Shown here one piece after another: positions 61,657 to 64,000 of a stretch of DNA of 64,000 nucleotides (position 1 is the first letter of the stretch; every line of letters starts with the position of its first letter). A program made the translations under genes and the position numbers. Below the pieces are notes generated by a model. That model did not search any database. It had not been told where the DNA came from and worked only from the letters and a program-made list of their open reading frames with translations. Where the stretch lies: NCBI GenBank assembly GCA_029207755.1, contig JARCOQ010000026.1:62001-126000 (forward strand), given 5' to 3'. This stretch comes from Chamaea fasciata. Lineage: Eukaryota > Chordata > Aves > Passeriformes > Sylviidae.

Positions 61657-63941
61657 ATGGGGCCCGCTGAGGAGCTGGTCCGGATTGCCAAGAAATTGGA
61701 TAAGATGGTGGCCAGGAAGAGCACGGTAAGGTGGCCGGGCTCCGTGGGGCGTCTGCGCATATTTACACACGTGCGTATTTGCACACATGCTTATTTACAC
61801 CTGTGCTTGTTTACAAGCATATCTGATTGTGGTTGCATGGCTTGGGAAAAGGGGGGGAGTTTGCTTTTCTCACTCCTCATGTTGTCCCTGGAGGGGCTGA
61901 GTGGATTTACGGGATGCTGCCTGCGTCACCCAAGCCCAGCCTCAGGCCTTAGTAGTCAGCACGGAGGAGATTTAATTTTACCTCTAATTTGGGGCTCTCC
62001 TGTACCCCGTTGCTCCCAGACACAGAGATTTGGGGGTAAGGGAGGGTTGTCCTATGGGTGGCAGCTCTAGACACCCCTTGGCAGTGCCAGATTGTGGGCA
62101 ACAGGTGTTTGGCCCCCAGCCTGTGCACCAACACCGATCAGTGCCAGGGCCAGAGGCTCATGTACAAGCAAGGAAAAGCTCTGGGCTGGCAGATAGAACA
62201 ACCCTCGATGCAGCCAGCACGGCCCTGCCTGTTGCACAAGTGTGCTAAGGGAGGGGAAGAAGTCAGTCACTGTTTCCTGGATGGTTTTGATGGTCGTGTG
62301 CTGGGGAGGCCGGGATCCAGCCCTGCCACCCTTGTGCCAAGTGAGGATCCATCTGGGGATCCTGGTGAGCCAGTTACCTGTGCCAAGCCCAGCCCTCAGA
62401 GTTAATATTTGACCGTTTCCACCGGCCTTTGCCCTGACAAGGTGCAGGCTCCTGGCCTGGGGGGCAGCACTGTGTCTCCCTGGATCTGGTGGCTTTTTGG
62501 GATGCCAGTGCTTGGTATCAAACCAGATCCCATGGCTCTGCTTGCTGCCAGGAATTACCCAGGGGTCAAGGCACAGGGGTGCTCCACACCTTTCCTGCTG
62601 CACTTTGGGATGGGACAGAGCCAGGGTCCAACTACAGCACAGGAATGTCCCCGCACCCATCAAACCAGGGGGGTCTGATCCAGCCCCTCATGGTGGGAGT
62701 CCATGGAACTGTGTCCCCGGGGGAGGATACCTGGGAGTTGGTGTCTGCTGCTGGGGCTCTAAAAATACCAAGGACAAGGAAGAGGAGAGGGAGGAGGAGG
62801 AAGGCTCCATGCTGAACTATCTTTATCCCAGCTGCCACTGTAGGGCATCAGGATGAAATCCCGGGTCTTGTGTCCCATGGACCTTCACACCCCTGGGTGG
62901 GGGACACTGAGGAATCCCCCAGCTGTTCCTAGCTCCCACCAGCCCAGATTCTTCTTGCAGATGGGGTTTTCCCAAGTTTTAAGAAAAGCTCCTGCTACCC
63001 AGCTGGAGATGTAACCTGGTGCTGGAATGATCCATCAGGATTTGGGTGTGGGACATTTCTATCAGTGTGTTGACACAGAGGGTCAGGCAATCCCAGGGAG
63101 CAGCCCTGGGCTGCTTTGGGTTCTCCTGTCATGCCCTTCCTGGTGCTGCCTGGTGCCTCCTTAAGGGCTCCCGTGGCTTCTCCCTGCTGCAGGAAGGGGC
63201 ACTGGATCTGCTCAAATCCCTTACCAGCTACACCATGACCATCCAGCTACTCCAGGTGAGGGGGTTTGGGTGGGGGAACACCCAAACTTCTACTATGCCC
63301 TGTGCCCCGTGCCAGCCAGCACATCCCTAAGGATGTGTCTCTGGTGTGTGTCCCCAGACCACACGGATTGGAGTGGCTGTGAACTCAGTGCGGAAACACT
63401 GCTCAGATGAAGAAGTGGTGGCCTCAGCCAAAATCCTCATCAAAAACTGGAAGCGGCTTCTGGGTGAGTGGTGGTGGAGGGAGGCGAGAACTCCCCAAAG
63501 CCTCAATCCTCCCCAGGCAATCCCTGAATCTCAAGCCCCAGTGCTTTCTGGGAGGATGGAGTGGAATGAGTCCAGAGCTAGCATGTGCAGGCTCCTATAA
63601 CCTGTAACACAGATTTTCCAAGGGCTTGTTTTCACTCCAGGATAGAATGGTGTGAATCAATGTGTGCCCCACCAAGGGCTGAGCACCTCCAGAATCATTT
63701 CCCCACCCCAGGATGCAGCTCTGCAGGTGCCTTGTGCTGGTTTGGCCCGTGACTGTGACACCCAAATCCTTCCCCCAGAGTCCACCACCACAAAAAAAGA
63801 GAAGGATGCAGATGGGAAGAAGGAGAAGGACACAGATGGAGACAAGGAGAAGAAGAAGGGGCTGGATGTTTCCAGCTGCCCTAGTGAAGGGGTGAAGCAC
63901 AAGAGTACAGCTGAGAAGCACAAGGAGAAGCACAAGGAGAG
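61657..63941 (+). CDS. TCEA3: Transcription elongation factor A protein 3 (TFIIS family), partial at right edge
   Basis: Four exons are present: 61657-61725, 63193-63255, 63358-63463 and 63779-63941. All have GT-AG borders and consistent phase; the last ends in phase 2, so the gene continues beyond the window. They encode the first 134 or so residues. TFIIS stimulates transcript cleavage by arrested RNA polymerase II. Residues 1-80 form the N-terminal LW (TFIIS-N) domain: [17 protein letters not shown], then [36 protein letters not shown] and [10 protein letters not shown] lysine-rich linker ([13 protein letters not shown], then [10 protein letters not shown]) follows. The central domain and the C-terminal zinc ribbon lie outside. 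The match is closest to TCEA3 and gene order supports it. The ATG at 61657 lies in CCGCCATGG. Confidence 0.93.
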
Positions 63942-64000
63942 GTGAGGGCTCCTGCCTGCTGTCTGGGGGCACCAAGGCTCATATAAGACCACCCTCTGCT

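Overview
This window is vertebrate nuclear DNA, almost certainly avian. Several 3' ends of CR1 LINE retrotransposons, the dominant repeat of bird genomes, are readable (best at 54885-55045 and 60943-61100). Introns are short and GC-rich. Four genes lie head to tail on the + strand in the order ID3 - E2F2 - ASAP3 - TCEA3, the conserved order of human 1p36.12 (a chicken chromosome 23 type microchromosome, from memory). I cannot name the species.

Layout. Positions 1-2770 are AT-rich with no recognised gene. Positions 2774-12165 are a higher-order tandem array of about 4.95-kb units with no recognised protein, followed by a G-poor, A/C-rich block (12180-13130) and a short minisatellite (13480-13640). 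Positions 15055-16367 carry a decayed, unprocessed methionine sulfoxide reductase A (MsrA)-like pseudogene with a minisatellite inside it. Next is a 64-bp x 3 repeat in which every copy holds a CTCF-like site (16801-16992). Positions 16993-24380 are non-genic upstream DNA of ID3.

ID3 (24612-25191) is a two-coding-exon HLH inhibitor with a TATA box and a non-coding third exon. A 5.7-kb intergenic stretch holds an (AAAAT)n tract, a CpG island, paired MEF2-like sites and a CACGTG-rich minisatellite. E2F2 (32509-39688) has a CpG-island promoter with a CCAAT box and E2F sites, six coding exons and a U12-type AT-AC intron. ASAP3 (43397-59702) has 26 coding exons that join to a 998-residue BAR-PH-ArfGAP-ANK-SH3 protein. 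Its 5' region contains exactly 14 copies of a 30-bp CpG-rich repeat. TCEA3 begins at 61657 and runs off the right edge after four exons.

The genes do not form an operon-like unit: ID3 restrains bHLH factors, E2F2 drives S-phase genes, ASAP3 is an Arf GTPase-activating protein acting on actin and adhesion, and TCEA3 is a TFIIS elongation factor. The most notable points are an SH3 domain on ASAP3 (human ASAP3 lacks one) whose ligand-binding aromatics are substituted, the near-identical 4.95-kb tandem array with splice-like micro-exons on its - strand, the MsrA pseudogene, the triple CTCF-like array and the AT-AC intron.
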